Shown one piece after another: positions 8,869-17,510 of a stretch of 64,000 nucleotides of DNA. A program made the translations under genes and the position numbers. This DNA comes from Pullilachnospira sp963929535 (lineage in GTDB: Bacteria; Bacillota; Clostridia; Lachnospirales; Lachnospiraceae). The first letter of the stretch is position 1. Each line of letters begins with the position of its first letter. The notes beneath the pieces were generated by a model that saw only the letters and a list, made by a program, of their open reading frames with translations, made no database searches and was not told the DNA's origin. The stretch is taken from positions 124,001 through 188,000 of the forward strand of contig CAWVIZ010000005.1 of NCBI GenBank assembly GCA_963929535.1, given 5' to 3'.

Positions 8869-8928
8869 ATCATACAAATATGTTTCAAATCTGTCTTATC
8901 ATTTTGTTTTTTGCACAAAATCATACAA
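8869..8928. promoter_or_regulatory. Divergent promoter region with direct repeats
   Basis: ATCATACAA occurs at 8869-8877 and again at 8920-8928, 51 bp apart in the same orientation, between the divergent decarboxylase-family gene and araC-type gene. TATAAT at 8865-8870 could be a -10 for the regulator. The repeats are candidate AraC half-sites; this is inference. Confidence 0.4.
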
Positions 8929-8943
8929 GTAGCAGGAGGAAAT

Positions 8944-9828
8944 ATGGCAAAAGAGAGACGATGTGTATATGATTACTGCCGCCAGGGGCAGTTCCTCTTC
9001 CGGATCGGACATGTCCATATTCTGGAAGCGGATCATCCGATGATGGATCACAGTCACGGGACGATGACAGAATTTACATATCTGGAAAAAGGTTCCCAGA
9101 CCTACAGTGTTTCCGGAAAAGATTACACGGTGAATCAGGGGGAAGTTTTTGTGGCCTATCCGGAGGAAGTGCACAGTACGGGATGTTCTCTCACGGAGGT
9201 ATCCTCCCTGTATTATTTTATCATTGATCTGTCGTGTATTTCCTCCATGAGGCTGTTTGTCTCTGATGAGGAAGCGGATCATATCGCGCATTACTGGAAA
9301 CACGCGGATCAGAGGATCTTTAAGGCCTCCTGCGGGCTTTCCGGGGCGCTGAAGCGGCTTCTGCGCTGCTTTTCGGAGGAGGGCTTCTATTTTCATACGG
9401 AAATCAGGATTGCCCTGTCCCAGGTGCTGATCGCTCTGACCACGCCTTCCGATATGGGGAACCGGGGCTGTTCGGACGCCTTTGGCCGGAGTCTTACCTA
9501 TATCAGAGAGCATCTGACGGATCCCATACGGGTGGAGGAGCTTCCCGGACTGGAAAATATGTCTCTCTCTTCTTATCATCGAAAATTTGTACAGATCACG
9601 GGGCTTTCTCCCGCGGAGTATATCCTCAGAATGAAGATTGAAAAGGCCAAGGAGCTTCTGGCCGCTACGGACATGTCTGTCACGGAGATTGCGTTCCGCT
9701 ACGGTTTTTCCTCCAGCCAGTATTTTGCTACGGTATTTAAGCGGCTTTGCTGCAGTACTCCCACCCAGTACCGCAGGATGAGGAAAAAGATGCCGGACGC
9801 TTTCGGACACGGCCCGGAAGCAACCTGA
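8944..9828 (+). CDS. AraC-family transcriptional regulator with N-terminal cupin domain
   Basis: 294 residues from ATG 8944, preceded by AGGAGG. The N-terminal part (to about 170) is a cupin-like ligand-binding domain (HSHGTMTEFTYLEKGSQTY). The C-terminal 100 residues form two helix-turn-helix motifs of the AraC type, ending VTEIAFRYGFSSSQYFATVF. It diverges from the decarboxylase-family/lactonase genes and most likely activates them. Ligand unknown. Confidence 0.92.
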   Translation: MAKERRCVYDYCRQGQFLFRIGHVHILEADHPMMDHSHGTMTEFTYLEKGSQTYSVSGKDYTVNQGEVFVAYPEEVHSTGCSLTEVSSLYYFIIDLSCISSMRLFVSDEEADHIAHYWKHADQRIFKASCGLSGALKRLLRCFSEEGFYFHTEIRIALSQVLIALTTPSDMGNRGCSDAFGRSLTYIREHLTDPIRVEELPGLENMSLSSYHRKFVQITGLSPAEYILRMKIEKAKELLAATDMSVTEIAFRYGFSSSQYFATVFKRLCCSTPTQYRRMRKKMPDAFGHGPEAT

Positions 9829-9852
9829 CGAAGCCTGACCGGGATGCGTGTA

Positions 9853-9864
9853 ATTGCGTGCAAT
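9853..9864. promoter_or_regulatory. Candidate upstream operator of the iol operon
   Basis: ATTGC-GT-GCAAT is a short palindrome that shares the core GCGTGC with the inverted repeat at 10001-10023. Two such sites bracket the iol promoter, as expected for a looping LacI-family repressor. The binding protein is inferred. Confidence 0.35.
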
Positions 9865-9945
9865 AATCGGATGTAAAAATACACAAAAACAGGAAACGGG
9901 AATTGTAAAAAGTGTGAAAATCGTAATAAATGACGGAAGCAGCTA

Positions 9946-10023
9946 TTGAAGAATCCGGATTCCCTGTGCTATGATGGGGACAAACAGAGAGAAGACAAAT
10001 GCGTGCTAATTAAAAAAGCACGC
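9946..10023 (+). promoter_or_regulatory. iol operon promoter with downstream operator-like inverted repeat
   Basis: TTGAAG (9946-9951) and TATGAT (9970-9975) are 18 bases apart. Just downstream, GCGTGCT (10001-10007) and AGCACGC (10017-10023) form an inverted repeat across a 9-base AT spacer, placed to block transcription. The LacI-type regulator encoded at the operon end (14769-15806) is the likely binder. Confidence 0.6.
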
Positions 10024-10046
10024 AATCACAGGGAAAGGGGAACAGG

Positions 10047-11081
10047 ATGAAATATATTACGTTTGATGAGAGCAGACCGTTTGACCTGATTCTTTTGGGG
10101 CGTGTGGCCATTGACTTTAACCCGGCATATAACGATCAGGTGAAGGAAGAATTCAAGCCGCTGAAGGATGTTCATGTGTTTGAAAAGTTTGTGGGCGGTT
10201 CTCCGGCCAATATTGCGGTAGGCGTAACCCGGCACGGAATGAAGGCGGGCTTTCTGGGGAAGGTCTCCGATGACCAGTTCGGGGACTATGTGGTGGATTA
10301 TTTTAACCGGCAGGGGATCGATACCTCTCATATCACCCGCTGCAAAAACGGTGAGAAGCTGGGGCTGACGTTTACGGAGATGCTTTCCCCCAGCGAGAGC
10401 AGCATTCTGATGTATCGGAACTGTATTGCGGACCTGCAGCTTTCTGTGGACGATATCGATGAGGAATATATCAGGAAGACCAAGGCAGTGCTGATCTCCG
10501 GCACCTCTCTGGCCAAGAGCCCTTCCCGGGAGGCGGCCATCAAGGCGGTGATGCTGGCCAGGAGAAATGATACCCGGGTGATCTTCGATATTGACTACAG
10601 GGCTTATAACTGGAAAAATCCGGATGAGATTTCCATCTATTATTCCATGGTGGCCAAAGAAGCGGATATCATCATGGGATCCAGGGAGGAGTTCGACCTG
10701 ACGGAGCGGCTGATCCGGCCGGGAATGACAGACGAGGAATCGGCGGCTTACTGGCAGGGATGCCGCGCCAGGATTGTGGTGATCAAGCATGGAATGAAAG
10801 GCTCCGCGGCATATACCTGCGACGGACAGAAGTTTTCCATCAGACCGTTCCCGGTGCAGGCCAGAAAAGGGTTTGGAGGAGGAGACGGTTATGGCGCCGG
10901 ATTTCTGTACGGGCTGTATCAGGGATGGGATGTCATCGACTGTCTGGAGTTCGGCTCCGCGGAGGCGTCCATGATGGTGAGAAGCAACAACTGCTCCGAT
11001 TCCCTGCCGGGACCGGAGGAGGTCTTTGCGTTTATCAAAGAGGAAAAAGAGCAGTACGGCGAAATGATCGCGCGGGTTTGA
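10047..11081 (+). CDS. iolC: 5-dehydro-2-deoxygluconokinase
   Basis: 344 residues, PfkB/ribokinase fold. The N-terminal substrate region has VGGSPANIAVGVTRHG; the catalytic/anion-hole motif GFGGGDGYGAGFLYG holds the Asp base, as in other IolC proteins. The enzyme phosphorylates 2-deoxy-5-keto-D-gluconate in myo-inositol catabolism. It is the first gene of iolC-iolD-iolB-iolE-lacI, directly behind the promoter at 9946. Its length matches bacterial IolC. No iolJ aldolase is in the window. Confidence 0.95.
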   Translation: MKYITFDESRPFDLILLGRVAIDFNPAYNDQVKEEFKPLKDVHVFEKFVGGSPANIAVGVTRHGMKAGFLGKVSDDQFGDYVVDYFNRQGIDTSHITRCKNGEKLGLTFTEMLSPSESSILMYRNCIADLQLSVDDIDEEYIRKTKAVLISGTSLAKSPSREAAIKAVMLARRNDTRVIFDIDYRAYNWKNPDEISIYYSMVAKEADIIMGSREEFDLTERLIRPGMTDEESAAYWQGCRARIVVIKHGMKGSAAYTCDGQKFSIRPFPVQARKGFGGGDGYGAGFLYGLYQGWDVIDCLEFGSAEASMMVRSNNCSDSLPGPEEVFAFIKEEKEQYGEMIARV

Positions 11082-11110
11082 CAGATATCAGGAAGAAAGG
11101 AAGGGTTATT

Positions 11111-13042
11111 ATGGTAAAGACAAAGAGAATGACCACAGCGCAGGCTATCGTCCGTTTTCTGGACAACCAGTATGTGTCCATGGACGGGGAAGAGACCAAA
11201 TTTGTGGAAGGATTTTTTACGATCTTCGGACACGGGATCGCGGTAGGACTGGGGGAAGCGCTGGATACCAATCCCGGGCAGCTCCGGGTAATGCAGGGAA
11301 GGAACGAGCAGGGAATGTGCCATGCGGCCATTGCCTTCGCCAAACAGAGCGACCGGAAAAAGATCATCGCCTGCGCTTCCTCCGTGGGACCGGGAGCCGC
11401 CAATATGGTGACGGCCTGTGCCACAGCTACAGTGAACAATCTTCCTCTTCTGGTATTTCCGGCGGACACGTTCGCTTCCCGCCAGCCGGATCCGGTACTG
11501 CAGCAGCTGGAAGTCAGCTCCAGCCTGGCAGTGAGCACCAATGACGCGTTCCGGCCGGTCTGCAAGTACTGGGACAGGATCACCCGCCCGGAACAGGTAA
11601 TGACGGCGCTGATCAATGCCATGCGGGTGCTGACGGATCCGGCGGAGACGGGGGCCTGCTGCATTGCCCTGCCTCAGGATGTGGAGGGAGAATCCTATGA
11701 TTTTCCGGAGTATTTCTTTAAGAAACGGGTACACAGGATCACCCGCCCCACGGCGGTGGAGGAAGAGCTGGAGGACGCGGCGGAAGTGATCGCCTCATCC
11801 GAAAAGCCCATTGTGATCGTGGGAGGCGGCGTGCGCTATTCCCAGGCGGGAGAGGCGGTGGAAAAATTCTGTGAGGAATTCCATATCCCCTTTGGAGAGA
11901 CCCAGGGAGGAAAGAGTGCCTGCCGTTCCAGCCATCCCTACTGCCTGGGAGGGATTGGTGTGACGGGAACGTACGCGGCCAACGTGATCGCCAGGCAGGC
12001 GGACGCGGTGATCGCCATCGGGTCCAGAATGTCAGACTTTACCACCAGCTCCAAATGGCTGTTCCAGAACGAAGAGGTGAAATTTGTTTCCATCAATAGT
12101 TGCCGTTTCCATGCCTACAAGATGGATGCGGTAAAGGCGGTGGGGGACGCCAGGGCGACGGTGGATGCGCTGGCCGGGAAGCTGCGGGAAAGAGGCTATG
12201 TGTCCTCTTACACGGATCAGATCCGGAAGGCGAAGGAAGCCTGGGATAAGGAAATGGACAGGCTGGGGAGCATTGCCTATACGGGAGAGGATTTTGAACC
12301 GATCATCAAGGCCAGGGATCCCAGAACCATTCCGGAATTCGTGAAGCTTACCAATGGAAGGATCACCCAGACGGCGGCTCTGGCGGCCATTAACCGGACC
12401 ATTGACCGGGACGCCACCATCATCACGGCGGGCGGTTCTCTTCCCAGCTGCATGCAGCGGATGTGGAGAACGGATAAACGGGGAGGATACCACGCGGAGT
12501 ACGGATATTCCTGTATGGGTTATGAGGTGGCCGCTACGCTGGGCGTGAAGATGGCGGAGCCGGACAATGAGGTGTACTGTGTGGTGGGAGATTCCAGTTT
12601 TCAGATGATGCACAGTGAGATCATGACCATCATGCAGGAGCGGAAGAAAGTAAATATCCTGATCTTCGACAACTGCGGTTTCGGCTGCATCAACAATCTG
12701 GAGATGAACAACGGGATCAGCAGTCTGGCCACGGAATTCCGGTATACAGACGGAAAGAAGCCCACGCAGGATCTGATCCCGGTGGATTACGCCAAGATCG
12801 GAGAGGGCTACGGCCTGAAGAGCTATACCTGCCGGACGATCCAGGAGCTGGTGGATGCTCTGGAGGATGCCAGGGGGCAGACGGTGGCCTGCCTGTTTGA
12901 TCTGAAGGTGATCCCCAAGACCATGACGGACGGCTATGAGTCCTGGTGGAATGTGGGACTGGCGGATGTGTCGGAAAAGGAGAGCGTACGGGAGGCCTGG
13001 AAAGAGGTGAAGGCCGGAAGAGACGCGGCAAGGAAATATTGA
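11111..13042 (+). CDS. iolD: 3D-(3,5/4)-trihydroxycyclohexane-1,2-dione acylhydrolase
   Basis: 643 residues from ATG 11111, 29 bp after iolC. A thiamine-diphosphate enzyme of the acetolactate-synthase fold: an N-terminal pyrimidine domain (GHGIAVGLGEAL), a central domain, and a C-terminal ThDP/Mg site (GDSSFQMMHSE followed by NCGFGCINN). It opens the ring of the diketone produced by IolE, giving 5-deoxy-glucuronate. Length and motifs are typical of IolD. Context within the iol operon makes the assignment firm. Confidence 0.95.
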   Translation: MVKTKRMTTAQAIVRFLDNQYVSMDGEETKFVEGFFTIFGHGIAVGLGEALDTNPGQLRVMQGRNEQGMCHAAIAFAKQSDRKKIIACASSVGPGAANMVTACATATVNNLPLLVFPADTFASRQPDPVLQQLEVSSSLAVSTNDAFRPVCKYWDRITRPEQVMTALINAMRVLTDPAETGACCIALPQDVEGESYDFPEYFFKKRVHRITRPTAVEEELEDAAEVIASSEKPIVIVGGGVRYSQAGEAVEKFCEEFHIPFGETQGGKSACRSSHPYCLGGIGVTGTYAANVIARQADAVIAIGSRMSDFTTSSKWLFQNEEVKFVSINSCRFHAYKMDAVKAVGDARATVDALAGKLRERGYVSSYTDQIRKAKEAWDKEMDRLGSIAYTGEDFEPIIKARDPRTIPEFVKLTNGRITQTAALAAINRTIDRDATIITAGGSLPSCMQRMWRTDKRGGYHAEYGYSCMGYEVAATLGVKMAEPDNEVYCVVGDSSFQMMHSEIMTIMQERKKVNILIFDNCGFGCINNLEMNNGISSLATEFRYTDGKKPTQDLIPVDYAKIGEGYGLKSYTCRTIQELVDALEDARGQTVACLFDLKVIPKTMTDGYESWWNVGLADVSEKESVREAWKEVKAGRDAARKY

Positions 13043-13065
13043 CGGAATGGGAAGGAGGAGCGTTC

Positions 13066-13854
13066 ATGGGAAAGGTGTTTGGCTATCCGGAATTTGACCG
13101 GAAGGGAGAGAAGATCCTTACCACCTATGACAATGAATACAGCGAGATGATGATGGATATCCGGGTGTACCGGATGAAAGCGGGAGAAACCAGAAGCTTC
13201 CTGAAGCAGGGAGAGGAGACGGCGGTGCTGCTGCTTTCCGGAAGGATCGTGTTCCGGTTTGCGGGACAGGAAAGGGAGGTAAGCCGGAAGGACGTCTTTA
13301 CGGAGGGCCCCTGGGCAGCGCATGTGTGTACGGGACAGGAGGTGTCTGTGGAGGCGGTGACCGATGCCGAGATCCTGGTGCAGTCCACCAGGAATGAAAG
13401 AACATTTGACGGGAAGCTGTACGCCCCGGAGGACGCGCCCTGGGGATATTCCTGCGTGGGGAAATTCGGAAATGTGGCAAAAAGACGGGTGAACACCATT
13501 TTTGATCACGATATCGCCCCCAGGTCCAATATGGTGCTGGGAGAGGTGCTCAACGACCGGGGAAACTGGTCCGGCTATCTGCCCCACCGTCATCCCCAGC
13601 CGGAGACGTATTATTTTAAATTCGACCATCCGGAGGGATTTGGCGCCAGCTTTGTGGGGGATCAGGTTTTCAAGAGCGTGGACGGGAGCTTTTCCGCCAT
13701 TCCGGGAGGGCAGCTTCATCCCCAGGCGGTGGCCCCCGGATATCAGATGTACACCTGCTGGATGATCCGGCATCTGGAGGGAAATCCCTGGCTGCAGACG
13801 GACCGGTGCGAGGACGAGCGATACGTATGGCTGCACGACGCCAATTTTGAATAG
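13066..13854 (+). CDS. iolB: 5-deoxy-glucuronate isomerase
   Basis: 262 residues from ATG 13066 with an AAGGAGGAG ribosome binding site. It is a double-cupin protein of the IolB/KduI family; PHRHPQPETYYFKFDHPEG supplies the metal-binding histidines and glutamate. It converts 5-deoxy-glucuronate to 2-deoxy-5-keto-gluconate, the IolC substrate. It lies 23 bp after iolD and 11 bp before iolE. Confidence 0.95.
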   Translation: MGKVFGYPEFDRKGEKILTTYDNEYSEMMMDIRVYRMKAGETRSFLKQGEETAVLLLSGRIVFRFAGQEREVSRKDVFTEGPWAAHVCTGQEVSVEAVTDAEILVQSTRNERTFDGKLYAPEDAPWGYSCVGKFGNVAKRRVNTIFDHDIAPRSNMVLGEVLNDRGNWSGYLPHRHPQPETYYFKFDHPEGFGASFVGDQVFKSVDGSFSAIPGGQLHPQAVAPGYQMYTCWMIRHLEGNPWLQTDRCEDERYVWLHDANFE

Positions 13855-13865
13855 GAGGCCAAGAC

Positions 13866-14765
13866 ATGTTTGATAAAGAAAAAGTAAAGCTGGGAATTGC
13901 TCCCATCGCATGGACCAACGATGACATGCCGGATCTGGGAGGGGAAAATACGTTTGAGCAGTGCGTCAGCGAGATGGCGCTGGCAGGATTTACCGGTTCT
14001 GAGGTGGGAAATAAATACCCCAGGGATCCCCAGGTGCTGAAAAAAGCTCTGGATCTGAGAGGGATCGAAATCTGCAATCAGTGGTTTTCCTCTTTTCTTC
14101 TGACAAAGCCCTTTGAGGAAGTGGAAAAGGAGTTCCGGGATCAGCTGGCCTTTTTAAAGGCCATGGGAGCCGGGGTGATCGGAGTTTCTGAGCAGAGCTA
14201 CAGTGTGCAGGGCCAGGCGGATACGCCTATTTTCGGACATAAATACGTGATGAATGACCAGGAGTGGGAGCGGCTGTGCGCCGGACTTAACCGGCTGGGG
14301 GAGATTGCCCGGAAGGAATACGGGATTTCTCTTACCTATCACCATCATATGGGAACGGTGGTGCAGACTGCCGAAGAAACCGCCCGGCTGATGGAACATA
14401 CGGATCCGGAATATGTGAGCCTGCTGTTTGACAGCGGCCATTTCGCCTACTGCGGGGAGGATCCGCTGGAAATGGTGAAGGCATATTCGGGAAGGATCCG
14501 GCATGTGCATCTGAAGGATATCCGTCCGGAGGTGGTAGAGGAAGTGAAAGCCAGGGACATGAGCTTTCTGGACGGGGTGAGAGCGGGAGCATTTACCATA
14601 CCCGGGGACGGAGGGATCGACTTTGACCCCATCTTCCAGGTTCTGGAGGAAGCAGGGTATCAGGGCTATATGGTGGTGGAGGCCGAGCAGGATCCGGCCA
14701 AGGCCAATCCTCTGGAATACGCCGTCCGGGCAAGAAAATTTATTGCGGAACACACGGGGCTGTAG
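13866..14765 (+). CDS. iolE: Inosose dehydratase (2-keto-myo-inositol dehydratase)
   Basis: 299 residues, xylose-isomerase-like/AP-endonuclease-2 TIM barrel. Visible barrel motifs are GIAPIAWTNDDMP at the N-terminus, TYHHHMGTVVQT, LFDSGHFAYCG and RHVHLKDIRP, which carry the metal ligands. It dehydrates 2-keto-myo-inositol to the diketone used by IolD. It starts with an AGGAGG site 11 bp after iolB. The inositol dehydrogenase gene iolG, which makes its substrate, is not in the window. Confidence 0.95.
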   Translation: MFDKEKVKLGIAPIAWTNDDMPDLGGENTFEQCVSEMALAGFTGSEVGNKYPRDPQVLKKALDLRGIEICNQWFSSFLLTKPFEEVEKEFRDQLAFLKAMGAGVIGVSEQSYSVQGQADTPIFGHKYVMNDQEWERLCAGLNRLGEIARKEYGISLTYHHHMGTVVQTAEETARLMEHTDPEYVSLLFDSGHFAYCGEDPLEMVKAYSGRIRHVHLKDIRPEVVEEVKARDMSFLDGVRAGAFTIPGDGGIDFDPIFQVLEEAGYQGYMVVEAEQDPAKANPLEYAVRARKFIAEHTGL

Positions 14766-14768
14766 CAT

Positions 14769-15806
14769 ATGGCGGTTACAATAGAAGAGATCGCCCGGCG
14801 GGCCGGTGTGTCCAGAGGCACGGTGGACCGGGCGCTTCACAAAAGGGGCAGGATCCGTCCGGAGGTGGCGGAGAATATCCGGAAGATCGCGGAGGAGATG
14901 GGATATAAGATACGGCCCCGGAAAACCTCCGGAAGATCCGGAGCCGGAGAGAGCATTAAGATCGGGGTGGTGACCCAGCTTACCAAATCCGCCTTCATGA
15001 TCCAGGTCAATCAGGGGATCCAGGACGCCGGGAGCCTGCTGAAGGAAAGGGGAGCCCGGCTTCTGTGCCGGAACATCGATACCATTGACGAGGAGAAGCA
15101 GCTTGCCGTGATCGATGAGCTGGTGAAGGAGGGGATCGACGGACTGGCGCTGATGCCCATCCAGTGTGAGAGTATCCGGGCCAGACTGAATCAGCTTTCA
15201 GAGGAGAGAGGGATTCCGGTGATCACCTTCAATTCAGATATTGTGGGAACCGGCCGCACCTGCTTTGTGGGACTGGACAACAAGCAGAGCGGGCGGGCCG
15301 CCGCCGGGCTTATGGGAATGATGACCCGGGGGCAGGGAAAGATCCTGGCAGTGACAGGATATTTTACCAACAGTGTCAACAGCCTGCGGATCGAAGGATT
15401 TATCCGGGAAATGAAGGAGACCTGGCCCCAGACGGAGATCCTGGGGGTGCAGAGCAGCTTTGACGATGCCGGGGAGATGGAGAAGATCGTGATAAACACC
15501 ATGACCATGGTTCCGGATCTGGCGGGAATCTTTGTGGCCTCTGCCGGGCAGGAAGGGGTATGGCGGGCATTTGAACAGCTGGGGATTCCCGCCGGCCGCC
15601 GGCCCGGGGTGATCGTTTATGACCTTACCCGGGAAAATGTCCGGGCGCTGGAGGAAGGATGGGCGGATTTCCTCATTGACCAGGAGGCGTATGTGCAGGG
15701 GAATCTTCCGCCCAAGCTTCTGTTCGATATTCTGGCCCGGGACAAGTGGCCTCAGGAGGAATTTTTGTTTACGGAGATCAATATCAAGACCAGGTATAAT
15801 TTATAG
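14769..15806 (+). CDS. LacI-family transcriptional regulator of the iol operon
   Basis: 345 residues. The N-terminal LacI helix-turn-helix (IEEIARRAGVSRGTVDRAL, residues 4-22) and hinge are followed by a periplasmic-binding-protein-like sensor domain of the sugar-binding type. It starts only 3 bp after the iolE stop, so it is translated with the catabolic genes and would autoregulate. It is unlike B. subtilis IolR, which is DeoR-type. The ligand, probably an inositol intermediate, is inferred from position. Confidence 0.9.
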   Translation: MAVTIEEIARRAGVSRGTVDRALHKRGRIRPEVAENIRKIAEEMGYKIRPRKTSGRSGAGESIKIGVVTQLTKSAFMIQVNQGIQDAGSLLKERGARLLCRNIDTIDEEKQLAVIDELVKEGIDGLALMPIQCESIRARLNQLSEERGIPVITFNSDIVGTGRTCFVGLDNKQSGRAAAGLMGMMTRGQGKILAVTGYFTNSVNSLRIEGFIREMKETWPQTEILGVQSSFDDAGEMEKIVINTMTMVPDLAGIFVASAGQEGVWRAFEQLGIPAGRRPGVIVYDLTRENVRALEEGWADFLIDQEAYVQGNLPPKLLFDILARDKWPQEEFLFTEINIKTRYNL

Positions 15807-15822
15807 AGAAAAAAACAACGGG

Positions 15823-15867
15823 AAAGGTACCGAAGCGAAATCGCGATTTCTGCTTTCGGTACCTTTT
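15823..15867 (+). terminator. iol operon terminator
   Basis: AAAGGTACCGAA (15823-15834) pairs with TTCGGTACCTTT (15855-15866); the loop is itself nearly palindromic (GAAATCGCGATTTC). The T-run is short (TTTT), so efficiency may be moderate. Confidence 0.7.
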
Positions 15868-15902
15868 ATCCTTATAAAATCCTTATAATTTCCCCCTATA
15901 CT
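15868..15902 (+). promoter_or_regulatory. Direct-repeat operator and promoter of the lantibiotic-resistance operon
   Basis: ATCCTTATAA occurs at 15868-15877 and 15879-15888, an 11-bp phased direct repeat typical of OmpR/PhoB-type response regulators. A good -10 (TATACT, 15897-15902) lacks a matching -35, and the repeat covers the -35 region, as expected for an activator-dependent promoter. The response regulator at 18265 is the probable activator. Confidence 0.55.
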
Positions 15903-15990
15903 CAATACCGAAAGGGCAGGAAACAGTTCCTGCCGTATCAAAACGAAGATTTCGCGGAAATCTTTGGAAAGAAAGATCAGGAGGAGTAAG

Positions 15991-16734
15991 ATGGGAACTA
16001 TCATACTGGAAACAAAGGAACTGACGAAATCATTCCGCCGCCACCAACAGCCGGCGCTGGATCTGGTTTCTCTGAGAATTCCGGAGGGAAGCGTATACGG
16101 CCTTCTGGGACCCAACGGGGCTGGAAAATCCACGCTGCTGAAGATCATCACGGGAATGATGCGGCCGGATTCCGGAAGCGTTTTTTATAAGGGGAGGGAG
16201 TGGACCAGGGAATGTCTGCGGGATACCGGAGCTCTGATCGAGACGCCGCCGATTTACGCCAATCTGACGGCCGGAGAAAATCTTCTGGTACGGACTACGG
16301 CGCTGGGACTTCCCCGGGAGCGGATCGGAGAGATGCTGGAGCTGGTGGGACTGGCAGATACAGGGAAAAAGCGTGCCGGGCAGTTCTCTCTGGGGATGAA
16401 GCAGAGGCTGGGGATCGCGGCGGCTCTCATCGGCCATCCGCATTTTCTGGTGCTGGATGAGCCCACCAACGGTCTGGATCCTTTCGGGATCCAGGAACTG
16501 AGAGAGCTGATCCGCAGCTTTCCGGAAAAAGGGATCACTGTGCTGGTTTCCAGCCATATCCTCAGTGAGGTGGAGCAGATGGCCGATCATATCGGGATCC
16601 TGTCCAACGGGATCCTGGGCTATCAGGGGGGAATGCCTCCCAGGGGACACCTGGAGGAGATGTTCATGAAGGTGGTGGAAAAAAGCCGGAACGGGAATGC
16701 AGGAAAAGCTGCGGCAGGAGGGAAAATCGCATGA
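15991..16734 (+). CDS. Lantibiotic-protection-type ABC transporter, ATP-binding protein
   Basis: 247 residues from ATG 15991 with AGGAGGAG upstream. Walker A GPNGAGKST lies near residue 40, signature FSLGMKQRL near 135, and Walker B FLVLDEPTNGLDP near 152. The sequence resembles LanF/BcrA/CprA proteins, which power expulsion of lantibiotics or bacitracin-like peptides from the membrane. It is followed by two overlapping permease genes and a two-component system, the layout of the CprABC-CprRK module. No bacteriocin precursor or modification gene is nearby, so this is resistance or sensing rather than self-immunity of a producer. Confidence 0.9.
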   Translation: MGTIILETKELTKSFRRHQQPALDLVSLRIPEGSVYGLLGPNGAGKSTLLKIITGMMRPDSGSVFYKGREWTRECLRDTGALIETPPIYANLTAGENLLVRTTALGLPRERIGEMLELVGLADTGKKRAGQFSLGMKQRLGIAAALIGHPHFLVLDEPTNGLDPFGIQELRELIRSFPEKGITVLVSSHILSEVEQMADHIGILSNGILGYQGGMPPRGHLEEMFMKVVEKSRNGNAGKAAAGGKIA

Positions 16735-17510
16735 CAGGAATGACAGAAAGACTATACAGGGCGGAGACCATCAAGTGCAGACACACCGTCTGGGGAAAGC
16801 TGTGGATCTTCATGCCGGTGCTGACGCTGGTCCTGGCGTATGGAATTTCGGGGAATTACGGGACCAGTTCCGCGTATAACTGGTGGTATACCCTGATGAT
16901 GCAGGGGATGGTGACGCTGTACTGCTGTCTGGCCGGAGGACTGGACAGGGAAAGAAAGAATCGGGTTGTCCTGTCTGTTCCCGTGAAACTGGGAAAAATA
17001 TGGGATGCCAAGCTTCTTGCGGGGATAAAGACGGTGATTCTTTCCAACCTGCTGCTGACATTGGGAATTCTGGCGCTGGCAAACGGCCTGCTTCCCCTGC
17101 TGGACCTGGCCTCTTCCATGGAAATCGGCCTTGGGCAGGCGGCCTGGGCGGCAGGCGTGATGATGGTATCCACGTTGTGGCAGATTCCCTTCTGCTTCTG
17201 GATGAATCAGAAATGGGGACTGCTTCCCACACTGATCATCAATATGGTCATGACTGCGGCAGGCGTGGTACTGGCTGTCACACCCCTCTGGCTGGCGTTT
17301 CCCTGGGCAGTCCTGCCGCGGCTGATGGTCAGCGTGGTGGGAATCCTTCCCAACGGTCTTCCGGTATCTCCGGAAAGTATCACATATCATCCGCAGATTG
17401 GGGACCCGGGGTGCATCCTGCCGGGAATCCTGGTGACACTGATCTGGCTGGCGGCTTTATGGGCGGCATCCCGGATCTGGTATGGAAGAAAGGGGGCGCA
17501 GACGGTATGA
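16731..17510 (+). CDS. Lantibiotic-immunity-type ABC permease, MutE/EpiE-like subunit
   Basis: 259 residues; it overlaps the ATPase gene by 4 bp. About six hydrophobic membrane segments are visible (for example WIFMPVLTLVLAYGI and WAVLPRLMVSVVGIL). Size, topology and order match LanE/CprB permeases. It would form the membrane channel with the following LanG-like protein. Called mainly on context and hydropathy. Confidence 0.85.
   Translation: MTGMTERLYRAETIKCRHTVWGKLWIFMPVLTLVLAYGISGNYGTSSAYNWWYTLMMQGMVTLYCCLAGGLDRERKNRVVLSVPVKLGKIWDAKLLAGIKTVILSNLLLTLGILALANGLLPLLDLASSMEIGLGQAAWAAGVMMVSTLWQIPFCFWMNQKWGLLPTLIINMVMTAAGVVLAVTPLWLAFPWAVLPRLMVSVVGILPNGLPVSPESITYHPQIGDPGCILPGILVTLIWLAALWAASRIWYGRKGAQTV

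Noticed and set aside
8829..8924. Upstream start for the second decarboxylase-family protein
   Set aside because: The added 32 residues run through the divergent promoter region and lack a ribosome binding site.
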